Of a stretch of DNA of 64,000 nt, positions 11,501 through 23,090 are shown one piece after another (the stretch's first letter is position 1; every line of letters starts with the position of its first letter). The notes beneath the pieces were generated by a model. The model made no database searches. It was given only the letters and a program-made list of their open reading frames with translations, and was not told where the DNA came from. Both the position numbers and the translations under genes were made by a program. The DNA is from Anaeramoeba flamelloides (lineage: Eukaryota > Metamonada > Anaeramoebidae). The stretch is taken from assembly GCA_027625915.1 (NCBI GenBank), contig JANTQA010000023.1, positions 12,462,001 through 12,526,000 on the forward strand, written 5' to 3'.

Positions 11501-14222
11501 TTTCTCATTTTCTTTTAGAAAAAATCAATTCACTAGCAATACACGTACAGATGTTTGCTGATGATTTGATATTAATAATGAAAGGATCAATGATTGAAAT
11601 AAATTATCAATTACAAAAAATATATAAAATAATAAAAGATTTTGGAATGAATCCAAATGATGATAAAACAAAAAAAAACCCTAATACCAAAAGAAATTTT
11701 ATATCTTGGTATTTGGTTAGATAAAAAAACTCATCTAAAATTTAACTTTGATAAGGTCAATAATAATTTTGAAAAAAATCCTACATATTTTTAAAGAAAG
11801 GAATTTTTCTAATGGGTTAAAAATTCAATTCTTTAAAGCCGTTTTACATAGTCAACTATTATATGGGTTGGAGATATTTGACTTTACAGAATCCGATTTC
11901 AAAAAAAATTGATATTTGGATTAATAAGAAAATCACAGAATCGCTTTTAATAAACCCACATTCCCCAAGACTTATCTATAAAACTGAAGCAAAAATTGAT
12001 TTGGCAAGAATCACAATTTACAAAAAGAAAATTCAAATTAATTCAAAAATTAAAAATTTTGGGATTTGATAAATTAATAAATCTTCTCCCCTTCAGAGAA
12101 AAAGAAACAGAAAACATTAATTGGAAAGCTCGAAATTTAAAAGAATTAGAATCTGAACTCGAAGTTTACAGAATTAATCAATTAAAAAATAGTCCAAGTT
12201 GGAAAGTACAAAATTATTTGAAAATAATTTTGATACAGGGTAATATTAACAAACAGCAAAAATATTTAAAATGGAAGGGTTCAACTTCTATTCTAAAGTT
12301 AAGAAATTATACAAATTATCTTAATAGATATTCTTATTTTATGAACAAAAATAAATCACAATTTTGTCAATTGTGTAAAATAAATAAAGATTTGGATATC
12401 ATTGAAGATTTGGATCATTTTCTCTGGAACTGCCCAGCCTATGAAAATAATCGGAAAATCTGGATTTCTGAATTAGAAAAAAATAATTTTTCACTTATTT
12501 TAAATAATAATAATATTTATAATATTATTAATAAACAAGATTCAATATCTTTATTAGCTTTAGTAGATAATAAGAGTATGTTTGAATCTATTATACGATT
12601 TCTAAATTCAAGTTTAGGAATTCGGGCAAACAAGAGGAATTCTAAACTCCTCCCTTAAATTACAATAAAAAAAAAAAAATACTTTTTTTGACAAGATCTT
12701 TTTCAAAAATTTGGTTAAATATTGTATTTATAAAAGAGTTTATCAATCCAAGTATATTGTCATGTATAAATCTGGCATCGAAGAAACAACTTTATGCCTA
12801 TTATCAATTTGCAAATTCTTATTTTTTTTCGTAGTTTCTAATTGAAATTGAAGATTTCTTGTTTTAGCATTCTATGAATTTCAAAAGTGTTGAAATTTAT
12901 ATTTGTTGGATTAACTTGAGAAATTTGAATTAAAATGGTTAATAGTTTTTTCATAAGTGCTTTACTTTTTCAGAAAATGATCATTCTGAAAATTTCATCT
13001 GAATAATCTGAACAATTACAAAAAAGAAATTTAATTTCATCATGAACCAAATTTTTTTTAATTCCCGATTTTATTACAGTTATTGTTCGAGATTTATTAG
13101 TGAGCAGGAAAAAAAGTTTTTACAGTCGTCATATAAAAATTGAGTAAAAGAGTAAATCAAACAGTTTGAGCAACACCTTTTCAAAATTTTAGTTCCCACT
13201 TTTTACAAACAGTTAAATTGTAATAAAACTTTTGATTATTTAAAAATTGTAGGCAGAAACACCAAAAAAAGTTTAATTTGGAATAAAATTGTTTGGTAAA
13301 AATGGTAAAATTTTTGATTTTCGGAAAAGCATTCTGTTTGAGACTAAAAATAAAGTAAGATCAATTTAGTACATCACTAAAAAAGGAAAACTAAAGTCAT
13401 TTCAAAAAAGTGTTATCAAAAAAATTTTTTGATAAGTTTAGAAAATAGTTTGGTTGAAATTTGGTTGTCTGTTTTATAGATATTTTTGAATCACTTTTTT
13501 GAAACACTTTTTGAAAATCACAACTACCAAAAACTAATTTGAACATATTTAATTCATTAAACAACAATGAAAAAAAAAAAAAAAAAATTGAAAATTGTTA
13601 ATACCTGATACCAAGTAGGATCAAAATTTTGAACGAGTTCAAGTTGATCAAAAGCTTGTGTTGTGTTTTCTAAATTTATCTCAATTATTGCTAACAAAGC
13701 ACGAGCAATTGAGGTGATGGAAAGTGGGATATTCTTATTTGCGATAAGATTTTGTAAATTTTGTTTGGAGATCGTAAATTGCTTTTGTTTGATTAATTTA
13801 TAGTTTTGCAATAAAGACCAAGTTTGGTTTGTGTACACAACTTGCAAAGTTAGTTTTCCGGTTGCAATTGATTCAAGTGATTTTTTCACAGATTTCCGAT
13901 CCTTTTTCTTCGCTGCTTCATTTGATTCTGGTGATTTAAACGTAATTTCTGCTCTTTTTCTTTTTGTACGAGGAATTAAAATTAGATCAAGTTGAATCGG
14001 TGAAACCATATCTGAAACTTCAAAGCGGTTGCCAATTGAAAAGGTTATCTTTGAAAAGGGAGAATCGACTTGGTAAAAAAATTCTTTGTTGGTTTCCTTT
14101 GCAATTTCTAAATAAGTTGTGTTTCTGTCATCTACGTTAATAACTAGGTGACTCAAAAAACTTTGGTAAGTCTCAATAAGAAATTTAAAACTTTGAAATT
14201 GGAGTTTTAGATACCCACTCAT
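8543..14222 (-). CDS. TPR-containing protein with C-terminal CaaX box, two exons
   Basis: Exon 1 is 13605-14222 and exon 2 is 8543-9481; TATCAG|GTATTAAC and AAAAAAG|ATCTAT join in phase 0 to 518 residues. The first 150 residues are not recognised. Residues about 165-240 form helix pairs across the junction with TPR features (GVVYYINGEYNEALDNFQKY is a good TPR helix pair). Then come a highly charged KEQE/KETE tract, a KKKKRKRS basic patch, and the last four residues CIIL, a CaaX motif with Leu that would favour geranylgeranylation; a second Cys lies three residues before it. I infer a membrane-anchored scaffold, but no named family is recognised. The 4.1 kb intron contains a palindromic element with a LINE inside it. 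Start ATG 14222 is the first in frame. Confidence 0.8.
9124..9260 (-). repeat. Coding KEQE/KETE repeat tract
   Basis: Within exon 2 of the TPR protein, tandem gaacaagaaaaa-like 12-bp units (written on the plus strand as tttttcttgttc) encode repeated E-K-E-Q, followed by E-K-E-T variants. This is a low-complexity, probably length-variable, disordered linker. Confidence 0.85.
10222..13100. mobile_element. Palindromic element with long inverted arms, split by a LINE
   Basis: The segment 10222-10513 is repeated in reverse at 12838-13100 with high identity; shared blocks include ttctcaagttaatcc, catagaatgctaaaacaag and cagaatgatcattttctg. Weaker similarity may extend outwards to about 10040 and 13205. 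Removing the LINE (10878-12679) and one target copy leaves an element of about 1.1 kb with 250-300 bp inverted arms. No transposase remains and the outer ends are too worn to show a target duplication. It sits in the intron of the TPR gene. Confidence 0.7.
10878..12679 (+). mobile_element. 5'-truncated non-LTR retrotransposon (LINE) with RT and zinc knuckle
   Basis: The open frame from 10878 to 11724 encodes reverse transcriptase blocks in order: NYRPISINK, KKQFGFKKK, an aspartate block IDIQKCFDSIHHSL, GVYQGDPLSPLLF and the catalytic FADDLIL. After a frame change come LGIWLDKKTHLKF and a LLYGLEIFDF thumb segment, and from 11996 a frame with a CQLC...H-FLWNC zinc knuckle typical of LINE C-termini. 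It ends in poly(A) at 12667-12679. Direct repeats tacttttttgccaa (10864-10877) and tactttttttgacaa (12680-12694) border it as a target duplication. At least two frameshifts and the missing endonuclease end make it inactive. The clade is not determined. Confidence 0.85.
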
Positions 14223-14442
14223 TAGTTAAGAAAAAGGAGAATTGTTGAAAAATGAAATTTGAAATTTTTTTCATCTTTCGGATTTATCAAATTTCTGAGA
14301 ATGTAATCCGAAAACAACAATAGAAAGTTGAAATTAAATTTTACTTTTGGTATTTTGCAAGGCTATAATACCAATCAATTATGGGAATGTGTACCGACTA
14401 TTTGTAGAAAAATAAATGTAACAAAATTTTCATTCAGCTAAT

Positions 14443-14640
14443 TTAAAAAAGATTTTCAAAGTCTTTTAAAATTTTTAAATCGATAGAGAAGCTGAGTCTA
14501 TTCACTTTCTCATATGGAGTCGGGGCTTTTGATGATTTTATTTTTAATTCAGAAGAAGGTGTATTTTTTTTGGAAAAGCTAAATAAAAATTTTGATCTTT
14601 TTATTTTGCAATTAGCAGTGGTACTCAATCTAACTTTTTA
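14443..14640 (-). other. Short open stretch, possible exon
   Basis: A 60-odd codon stretch with no ATG start, ending at 14443, has a composition closer to coding (SSKAPTPYEKVNRLSFS) than its surroundings. It lies 220 bp upstream of the TPR gene on the same strand. It could be the last exon or a relic of another gene. No family is recognised and the case is weak. Confidence 0.2.
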
Positions 14641-15608
14641 ACAATTGCAACTCTAATCCAAATATTTTAAAAGTATTCTACAGTCTTGTGACTAAAGAAG
14701 ATTTTCGTCTCTTGTCTTGAAATTTTTTTGGGTTCTATAAATCAAAATTTATATTTATTGAAATTTTCATTTTTAATTCTTAGATTAGTTAGGTCAGACA
14801 AAAATTTTATTACAATTTATTCCCAAACCCCTTAAATAAAAAAAATAAAAAAAAATTATATTATTACACTTCTCGTTATTTTTAAGTTGATATTAAAAAA
14901 ATAACTCCCAAGGTAACACGATAACATATAAAGTACAAAAGGATTAATATAAGGTACAAAAAAAAGCAAATTATACAGAAAAAAAAAGATTAGCGATAAA
15001 AACTCCTAAATATTTTTTTTTTAAACTGGAACACTAATCTAACAAAAAAATATAATTGCTTCATTTCGAGAATTGTACCTTTAAATATTTTTTTTTTTTT
15101 TAGTTTTGTTTGATTAAGGAGTGTGTACTTGAAAAATGTGAATAGACTTTAAACATTTGGAAAAAAAAGATCCTCATGATTTTTAAATGCTAACACTAAT
15201 GAAAATGAATAAGAAAAATATGATCTATTCATTAAAAGAAAAAATTAAATGATCAAAGACTAAATGAAGAATTTAACACAATAATTGTTTTTATAATTCT
15301 ATCTTTTAATTGTTTTTTTTTTTTTAACTAATTATACTTGTATTTTTAAAATTTATATATAAATTTAACTGTTTTCAATATCTCAAAAATTACTCTAAAA
15401 ATTTTAATCAAAAATGTATAAATGTTGATTGTGTTATTTTTTTAGTAAATAATATGATGAATTATACTTATATTTAATTTTTCTCTTCTTTTATTGATTT
15501 TGCTTTTTGTTTTCAAGTTTCTCTTCTTGTTTCCAATTAAAAAACGATTAGAACTTTTTTCCTTTTCAACATTTTGACAACTGATGATAAAATGTGTATT
15601 CTTCTCAA
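14641..15608. other. Intergenic, nothing recognised
   Basis: AT-rich spacer with many homopolymer runs. The reading frame ending near 15442 overlaps the P3 MITE and is not convincing. I see no RNA gene. Confidence 0.5.
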
Positions 15609-15612
15609 TTAA

Positions 15613-16358
15613 GGGATTAGTGTCTACCAAGGAGAAGCCTAGAATCAAAGTATGTTGTTATTGGACATAACCTAATTAGACTACATGGTTCAAATGTCTC
15701 TAAAAAATCGATTTGTCAAGTAGTAATATTTATTGATCTCATCAATTAAAAATGATCTGTGTATTGGGTAAAAAACCTCAACAATTTCAGAATAAAATCT
15801 GCATTTCGCCAAAAATTTAAAGGTTGAATTATCAATATTCAGACTACATATTCACAAAATATATTTCTTAAATTTGTGGCGAAATGTAGATTAGTTACTA
15901 AAAAATTCGTTTTTTTAAAAAATTAAAGAATTAACGAATAAAGTTTTTTGTCAAATTATTTCTTAAATCATTGAAATATATTGATGATACAAGTATCTTT
16001 ATCAAAAGCAAACAAAAATAATGAGTCTTTATGCTTTTAGGTTGATGATTATTGGGTTAATCTTTTAAATTTCAAAAATTATAAAAATAGTTACTTTTGG
16101 AAGTTCTAAATCTAAATTATTAAATATCAGAATACTGTATTTTGGGTTTCTATTTTTAGATTTAGAAAAGGAATTAAAAAAAAAAATTCAAAATGAAATT
16201 TTTTAATAGTGATCTTTAGTAAAAAATGTAATAATTTATTGTGCAATAAGATTTATAATAGATTTTTTAGAGCTATTTGAGCCATGGTTCACTAATATCG
16301 TTTACACCCAATTACAACATACTTTGATTATTGAGAAATCTATGGTGACGCTAATCCC
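15613..16358. mobile_element. TTAA-type MITE, family P3, full copy
   Basis: A complete 746-bp element. TTAA stands on both sides (15609-15612, 16359-16362). The ends are gggattagtgtctacc and, reversed, gggattagcgtcacc, and the inverted repeat continues for about 52 bp, including aatcaaagtatgttgt. A second internal inverted pair (atttcgccaaaaatttaa and its mate near 15875-15890) could fold. There is no transposase. Partial copies lie at 3626-3781 and 4822-5165. Confidence 0.85.
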
Positions 16359-16362
16359 TTAA

Positions 16363-17338
16363 TGTCTAGAAAATATAATTTTACATATTGAATTTTTCTC
16401 ACATGTATGAACAAAGTTGCTGATTAATCTGAATAATCCTGATTTTTTTTTTTTTTCTCTTAAATATCAAACTCATTATCATATTTAATCTAACAATCTA
16501 ATATTTTATGAAGTTTTAAATTGAAAAAGATTTTTTAAAAATCAAGGTGTTTACAAAAACAAAGACTTATAAAAAAATTATAGAAATTTCTGATAATTTT
16601 CTAGATTTATGTTTTTAATTAAAACATGTAGATGATTTTTTTTTTTTTTTTTCCTTTTTTGCGTAGATAAGGTAAAGGCTACTTGAAAAAGAAATAAGAT
16701 TCTTTGTTATCTTTTACTTTGTGATTTATTTCAATATTAAGTTATACCATCTTTGAAAACGATGAACAATATATTTTCATAAAATAAATTGAAGAAATCG
16801 TTCAAAATTATCAAAAATTGATTTTGGTGGATCTGTACAATTTTTAATATTTTTTCTTTTTTCTTTTCAATTTTTTGTTTTTGTTTTTGAACAATAAAGA
16901 AAATTTTGGTGTGTCTTTCCCTTGAATTATTGACAAATCTAGGATCTTGCGCTTAAATTACCTTTGAGGAAATCTAAGTTACAACTCTGGTGTAATTTTA
17001 CACTTCTTCAATAAAAAATAAATAAAAAAAAACTTTATTATTTTTTGGAAAAGTTCTAATTCTATCAATCTACAAAAAATTCCTCGCTTTTTTTAAAACT
17101 TGTTTTTTTGAAAAGTGTTAATGAAAAAAAAAGTCCTCATTTTTGTTAAATAGTTGTATTTTATTTCTCTCTTTTTTTTATAAAATGTAATAAAAATAGC
17201 AATATGTCAGACAACTTGGATAGTTTCATATTATTTGATTATAATATGAATTATTCCCAAACCTACTCCATAAGTTAAGTTATTTATATTAAAAAGAGAA
17301 ATAATAATGAAAAAAAAATCAAAAACAATATGTTTATT
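16363..17338. other. Intergenic, nothing recognised
   Basis: AT-rich spacer downstream of the coiled-coil gene. It has homopolymer runs and no supported gene or repeat that I can match elsewhere in the window. Confidence 0.5.
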
Positions 17339-19114
17339 TTAAAAGTTTTGCCAAAGCACTCTACTTTCATTAAAATTATCATTTGAATCATTTTCAAATT
17401 CTTCTTCATCATCCAAATCTAAAAAATCCACATTTGTTGAATCGTCTTGTATTTCCTTAATTTCTTGATCTGTTTTTTCAAGTTCTGATGTCAAAGTTTT
17501 TAATTTCTCTTGAAATTCTTTTTCGATTCTTAATTTTTCAAAAATTAATTTTTTCACCAAGTCCATAAACTTTGATTTCTGCATTGTATTGTTTCGCATT
17601 AATTTTTGTAATTTGTCTTTTAACATTTGTTCAAGTTCAAGTGCCCTTTCCTTTGCTTGGCTATTATCATCCATTTCGTTGATTATGTTGCGAATTACAC
17701 CAGTTTGATAAAGTTCTGTGAAGGTTTGCTGTTCTTCTTCTTCTACGTTTTCGCCTTCCTCCAGTTCGTCATCATCATCATCAGAATCAGAATCAGAATC
17801 AGAATCATAGCCATTGTTGTCATCAATTTCATCGATGTCCAAGGCATATAGATAATCAAATTGGTCTTGATTCCAGCCAACTAATTCCTTGGCAATTTCC
17901 AAACCATTGGTCTTTTGCATTCTTAAAATGGTATTTAAGACATCCTTTTCCATTCTTTTATATTCGGGCAATTGTGGATCAATTTCTTGCAAGTCATTAT
18001 CAAATAAGGAATCTTCAATTAATTTATTAATTAATCTTTTACACTGTGTTATTTCGATTGGACTAAGATTAATTGGGATCTTGTTATTGGGTGTTAATTT
18101 GGAATAGCACCTCCTGAGCCAAGGCAATAATTCGGAGATTAAATCTTCATTATCTTCAGCATCGGTTTTTAATTGGTTAACAATCCTTTCAAGTCGTTTT
18201 ATTTCTCGATCTTTTTGCTCTATTTCGTTTTCTAAATGTGGGACTTGCCTTTCGAGCCTTGTAAGTTTTAAACGATCAGTGGAAGAATTTGGGGATCGAA
18301 TTGTCTTTGTAATGCTTTTTTTATTATTTTCATTCCTTTGTGGCCTTATACTCGAAGCCTTTCGAGTTGTCTTGGTAACACTCGACGTTTCTCTTTCTAA
18401 AAGAGGTATGTTTTGCATACGTGTCAATTTTTCAATGCTTGTTGCCTTTTCGTCCAATTTTTCGACTAATCCCCAAGTTTTATTCATCATATTTCTTGTT
18501 TCATTGTTTTTGTTTTTTCTATTATAGAAAGAACCATTTTCTTGTTTGTTTTTTATTTCCTTTGTGTGATCAACAAAAAGCTGGTTAGTTGTTGCTTCGT
18601 CTAATTCGTGTTGTAATTTTATATTTGATTCTCGTAAAACTTTGTTACGAGCTAATAAAGTATTTATTGTTTCTTTCTGATCTTTAACTGAACTTCTTTC
18701 AGTTTGGAGTGTTTCAATCATTAAAGATTCATTATCTTCAAGTGTTTGGATACGCTTATGAAGTAAACGAATTAATTTCTTATGAAGAAGGAGATTGTTT
18801 GGTTCCTGTATTACTCCAGTTTCCTTTTGTTTTTTTTTTTTTTTGTTTTAAGAAAGAAGAATATTTACAATAACAAGAAAAAAGTTTAATTACACTACTA
18901 ATTAATTTTGAAATAAAGCGGTGAGTTATTTAAAAGGTTAGGTTTTCAAATCGAATTTAAAGATCTTTAAAATAGTTCTTTTTCTTTTTTCTTGTTTTTA
19001 GTGTGTTTTTGTGTGTCTTTTTGTTTTTCTTCGAGGAAAAAAAAATCGAATAAAAAAGGTTAATCTTACCAAATTGTCAATTTGATCAAGAAGTTGGGAT
19101 GTTGTTAATTCCAT
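17339..19114 (-). CDS. Acidic coiled-coil protein, two exons
   Basis: Exon 1 is 19070-19114 (ATG to TTG, MELTTSQLLDQIDNL) and exon 2 is 17339-18823; DNL|GTAAGA and ACAAAAG|GAAACT join in phase 0, giving 509 residues. The 246-bp intron fits the short introns seen elsewhere here. Residues about 20-70 and 170-215 have heptad-like coiled coils (LRESNIKLQHELDEA, LENEIEQKDREIKRLERIV). The middle part, SELLPWLRRCYSKLTPNNKI to GLEIAKELVGWNQDQFDYLY, is less repetitive and could be a folded domain. Then a DSDSDSDDDDDE acidic tract and a final coiled coil with an acidic tail. The family is not recognised. It resembles structural, motor-adaptor or golgin-like proteins only in general form. Confidence 0.8.
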
Positions 19115-19685
19115 TCAAATTTTTTTTTGTGTGATTGTTATTTGTTTTGTTTATTTATTTACTAACTTGAAGATTTTGTAAAAAAAAGAAAAGAAAACAA
19201 AAACTATTTACTAAAAAATGAAAAATTTGGATAAAAGGTTATTTTTCAAAAAAGGAAACTTTTTATATTTCAAATTTTTTAATAATTTTAGTTGTTTTAA
19301 CATAATTATGCTCATTTGTAATAGTTATAACCTTCTTGATTTTCAAGTAAAATATTTTTCAAAAAATAATTTTGTACTAATAGCTAAAACTTTCAAAAGA
19401 ATGTGATCTTTAAATTTTCTCTGTTGAACTATTTTAATTTCGTGTGCTCTAACAAAAAAGTATTAGCTTAGTTCAAAAGAAATTTTCTCAATTAATAAAG
19501 GGAAATTTTTTGTTTTAATTATTTTATTGAAAAAGGGGTATAAACCGATTATTTTAATCTTTGAAAAAAACTTTTTAGGATCTTTCATGTAAAGTATTGA
19601 AAATGATTATCTTTTTAATGAAATATTATTTTTTCTTTTTTTTATTCTTCAAAAATGTAAACAATTAATTTTGTAACTATTCCTT
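19115..19685. other. Spacer upstream of the coiled-coil gene
   Basis: About 570 bp between the start codon of the coiled-coil gene and a P1 MITE. It should hold the promoter of that gene, but I see no recognisable element. A 62-codon plus-strand frame at 19218 is F/N/K-rich and looks like chance. Confidence 0.4.
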
Positions 19686-19689
19686 TTAA

Positions 19690-20901
19690 GGGACCAGTAA
19701 CTCTTATTTATTTTTTTTTCCCAAAGGTAATAGAGTAATTATTTACATAAGGGTACAATTAAGACCAATAAGAAATTTCGTTTGTCAACTTTAGAGAAAT
19801 GAATAATCATTTTTAAAAGAGGATCATTTTTCCAATGAATTTTCAGTCAAAAGATCTGATCCTTTTTTGTTGGTTTTTTGGATCAAATTAGAAAAATAAA
19901 AATTTGCAAAAAAATTTATTTTTGAATAAATATCACTTTTAGTAATATCTGAGAGTCTTTATGAAAGAGCAACGCTGTTTCTTTAATATTATTTTAAAAA
20001 ATACCTGAAAAATAAATCAAATATTGTATCCTTGAAGATCTAAAAAATTTGAACATTTATTTTATTCACAAATATTTATTCAATTTCTTGAAATTTAAAA
20101 GACTTGTCAATATACTTTTTCAAATATCTCGAGTATAAACAACGAACTGTTGTATTAAAATCAGGTATTTGATAATATCTATTATTTTTTTTATTATTAG
20201 AAATATGTATTTGAATTGTTTTATTTGTTGCAAAATCTTGAAAAAATTGAGAAATAAAAGTAAAACCTATTTGATACATTTAATCATTGGGTTGTTAATT
20301 ACTTACTGAAATAATTAAGATTAAGTTTATAATTATTAATTATAAATAATCAAATTAAAAAGTATTTCTTTAAATAATAAGTTGAATTTTCCAGGTTTGT
20401 AAAAAAGTATTTCGGGAGAATTTTTAATTTGATTATTTGGTTCTTTTTCTCATATTTTTCCATTTAATCCCTAGAAAAAATAGATTTGGTCTTTTCTTTT
20501 AATCAAAAAATTATATTTTTTACAAGTTTAAAATAATTATTGTATTTTTTTTGAGATTAAGTAGATTTTTTAAACTTAGTTATTATAGAACTTAGTGATT
20601 TCATTTTTAAAGTATATTTTTGGTACACTTCCTTTGCAGGCAATAAGATTTCAATCTTCTTTCAAAGAAAATAATTTTTTATAAATAATTGGAAAATATG
20701 TTGGATTTTGAACTTTTCAAAAATGAGAAAAATGGATCAGTCTTTTAAAAACAATAATTCATTTCTGAAAATTGTATTAAAAGTAAGTTCTATATTGTAA
20801 TTATCAGATTTTTACTTTATTTTTCAATTTCAAGATTCGGTAAATTTTTTTTTAATTTGTTAGTAAATTTACTTGAAGATTTTTTTTAATTTACTAGTCC
20901 C
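19690..20901. mobile_element. TTAA-type MITE, family P1, full copy
   Basis: A complete 1212-bp element bordered by TTAA (19686-19689, 20902-20905). The ends gggaccagtaactc and, reversed, gggactagtaaatt form an 11-bp terminal inverted repeat. A second copy in the same orientation lies at 40855-42065 with high identity over its whole length. A 67-codon minus-strand frame (20076-20279) is broken in the other copy, so it is unlikely to be a gene. The ends fit piggyBac-type transposition; no transposase is present. Confidence 0.85.
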
Positions 20902-21499
20902 TTAAGGAAGATCACCCCAAATAAATCCGATACACACAATTCAAACACCAACTATGACTGTTGGTTTGTTTGATTATGATCTTGTATTGAGGAATAACAA
21001 TAAAGTTTTTGTTTTTGGTTCTTTTAGATTTGGTAAAATAACTCACAAATTCAAAGTTCTAATTAAGAATTCATGGTTTAATTATTCTAACATTAAATAA
21101 TGAAGAAATACCCTGATCATGATGAAAATTCGATGTCCAAAAGCTAATATCCATTTTTCAAAAAAAAAATACCTTTTTTCTTTAATAAGTCTTATACAAT
21201 ATCGAATAATATATTGAATTTCAAAACAATTTTAAACATATTTTTTAAATACAGAGTGGAATCTGTTTCAAATTTTTTGTCATGTATAAAAAATTTAAGG
21301 TTTTTAATTTCAAAAACCTTTTTCAAAAATTATTTCAATTTTTTGAAAATATTTTATTTTTGATCTTTAATTTTATAGTATTTTATTCTAATAGTAGAAC
21401 TTTAGATAATCAATCTCAAATTAACTTGTTGTTTATTTTCGATTTCTTTTATCGTTTATTCTGTATCGATCTTCTATGAAAGGGAGAAAACACTACTTA

Positions 21500-21735
21500 T
21501 ATTCTTAAATACATATTTGCTCTTGAATTTCACAGTCTATGGCAATAATCATAATATCTGGATATCCGGAATAAAAATAATCAAGATTTCTTTTTATTTC
21601 TAAAATAATAATATTTTTAATATAATTAACAAATAAAATTTCATAACACTATTAGCTCTAGTGGATATTAAAAGTATTTCTGAAATCTTTCAAAATTATT
21701 TCTTAAATATAAATTTAAGAATTTGGGGAGTGTTT
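21500..21735 (+). mobile_element. LINE 3'-end fragment
   Basis: Diverged copy of the 3' coding end of the LINE at 10878-12679. Matching blocks include ggcaataatcataatatctgg against gaaaataatcggaaaatctgg, and gctctagtggatattaaaagtat against gctttagtagataataagagtat, with the final ttaagaatttgggg. The 5' limit is vague and no poly(A) is left. It is an old, dead fragment. Confidence 0.65.
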
Positions 21736-21814
21736 TCAATTGTCATCAAGTGCTGTAGAGTAACCTATATTTCCCAGAATTTCTAAAAACATTGTAATAA
21801 TTTTTTTTTTTCAA

Positions 21815-22165
21815 TTCTTTTAAATTCCGTTAAGTTTCTAGGTTTTTTTCTTACTTTAAGAAACAAAACAAAAATTTATTAAATTTTTGGTTTATTTCTA
21901 AAATTAAAAAAAACTAACCAAAATCTATTGATTTTCCAAATAAATAGAAAACTCAAAAAACCTAAGGGTAATTTTTTTTTTTACAAATAAACAGAAAACC
22001 CAAGAAAATCTAACGGCAGTTTTTCAGAATTTAAAAGAATGAAAAAATCAAATATTTTAATCAATTCTTTTAAATTCCGGAAAACCTTACTACTTTTTTT
22101 TTTAATTTAAGAAATAAACCGAAAATTTTAAAATTTTCTTTTTATTTCTGGAATTATAAAAAAAT
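21815..22165. repeat. Local duplicated block around caattcttttaaattccg
   Basis: The motif caattcttttaaattccg occurs at about 21819 and 22063. Each is followed by a T run, a (a)tttaagaaa block and a ttttatttc block, so a unit of roughly 245 bp is present twice. An inverted version (gaatttaaaagaatg) lies between them at about 22027. No coding potential. Confidence 0.5.
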
Positions 22166-22199
22166 CTAAAGGTAAACATTAGGAATTAAAAACCTCTGC

Positions 22200-23090
22200 C
22201 CTTTAACAATAAAAAAAAAATGTTTTTTTTTTAATTATGGAAATTGATAAATCTTGATTAATAAAAGTTTTTTATAAATATTTTTTCTAAATTCGAAAAT
22301 GCATAATAGAATAATATTTATTATTCTTTAAATATGAAATTTCAAGTATTGCTTAAAGTAATTATCAACTTTTTCTGGTTTGTAATATATGCCTAAATTT
22401 TATAATAGGAAATCAATTTTTGTGAGATATGAATTTTCACAGACTAGTTTGAATGGTTATTTTAAAGAATTATTAAAGAAATCCAATATTAAAAGTAAAG
22501 TACAAATTTATCATTAGTATTATCAAAATAAAATACAATTGGTTGCTGGATATATTCTATTCTTATATTCTATATCTAAAGAAGATCTCGAAGATGAAAA
22601 CTCAATTAACAAGTTCACTAAAATTTACTAAAAATTCATAAAAATTGAGATTCCCATTTTTTAATAAAAAATCATATTGTTACTTAAAAATATAGAGTAA
22701 AATTATAATAAAAATAATTCAAAAATAATTTTTAAAAAAGCTAATTTTTAGATTGGTTGATAATTTTTAAATAGTATATAACTTTCTATTTCTCTGAATG
22801 AAGAAAAAAATTTTCAAAAAAAAAAACTGAAAAAACAATGAAGAAAAAAAAGAAAAGAAGATAAATTGACAAATATTAAGTGTTTAAAGTAGAGAAATGT
22901 TCTTCAGAGATTTACAAAACTTTTGAAAGTATTGAGTTGGTTTTATGATTTTCTCAATTATTTTTTATTTCAGAGGATAAATAAATGGTATTTTTTTCTA
23001 ATAACATCCAATTATATCAACAATATTATGAAAATTAAATCATAATATAAAGTTCCTTATCCATAAGGATCCCCCCAACATTATAAGTCA
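22200..23090. other. Intergenic, nothing recognised
   Basis: AT-rich spacer with short A and T runs. I see no gene or RNA, and no repeat I can match within the window. Confidence 0.4.

Noticed and set aside
10222-13100. A transposon carrying its own reverse transcriptase between terminal inverted repeats
   Set aside because: Direct repeats at 10864-10877 and 12680-12694 plus a poly(A) tail show a separate LINE insertion into an older palindrome.
20076-20279. 67-residue frame in the P1 MITE
   Set aside because: The frame is broken in the second copy, and no transposase or other domain is visible.
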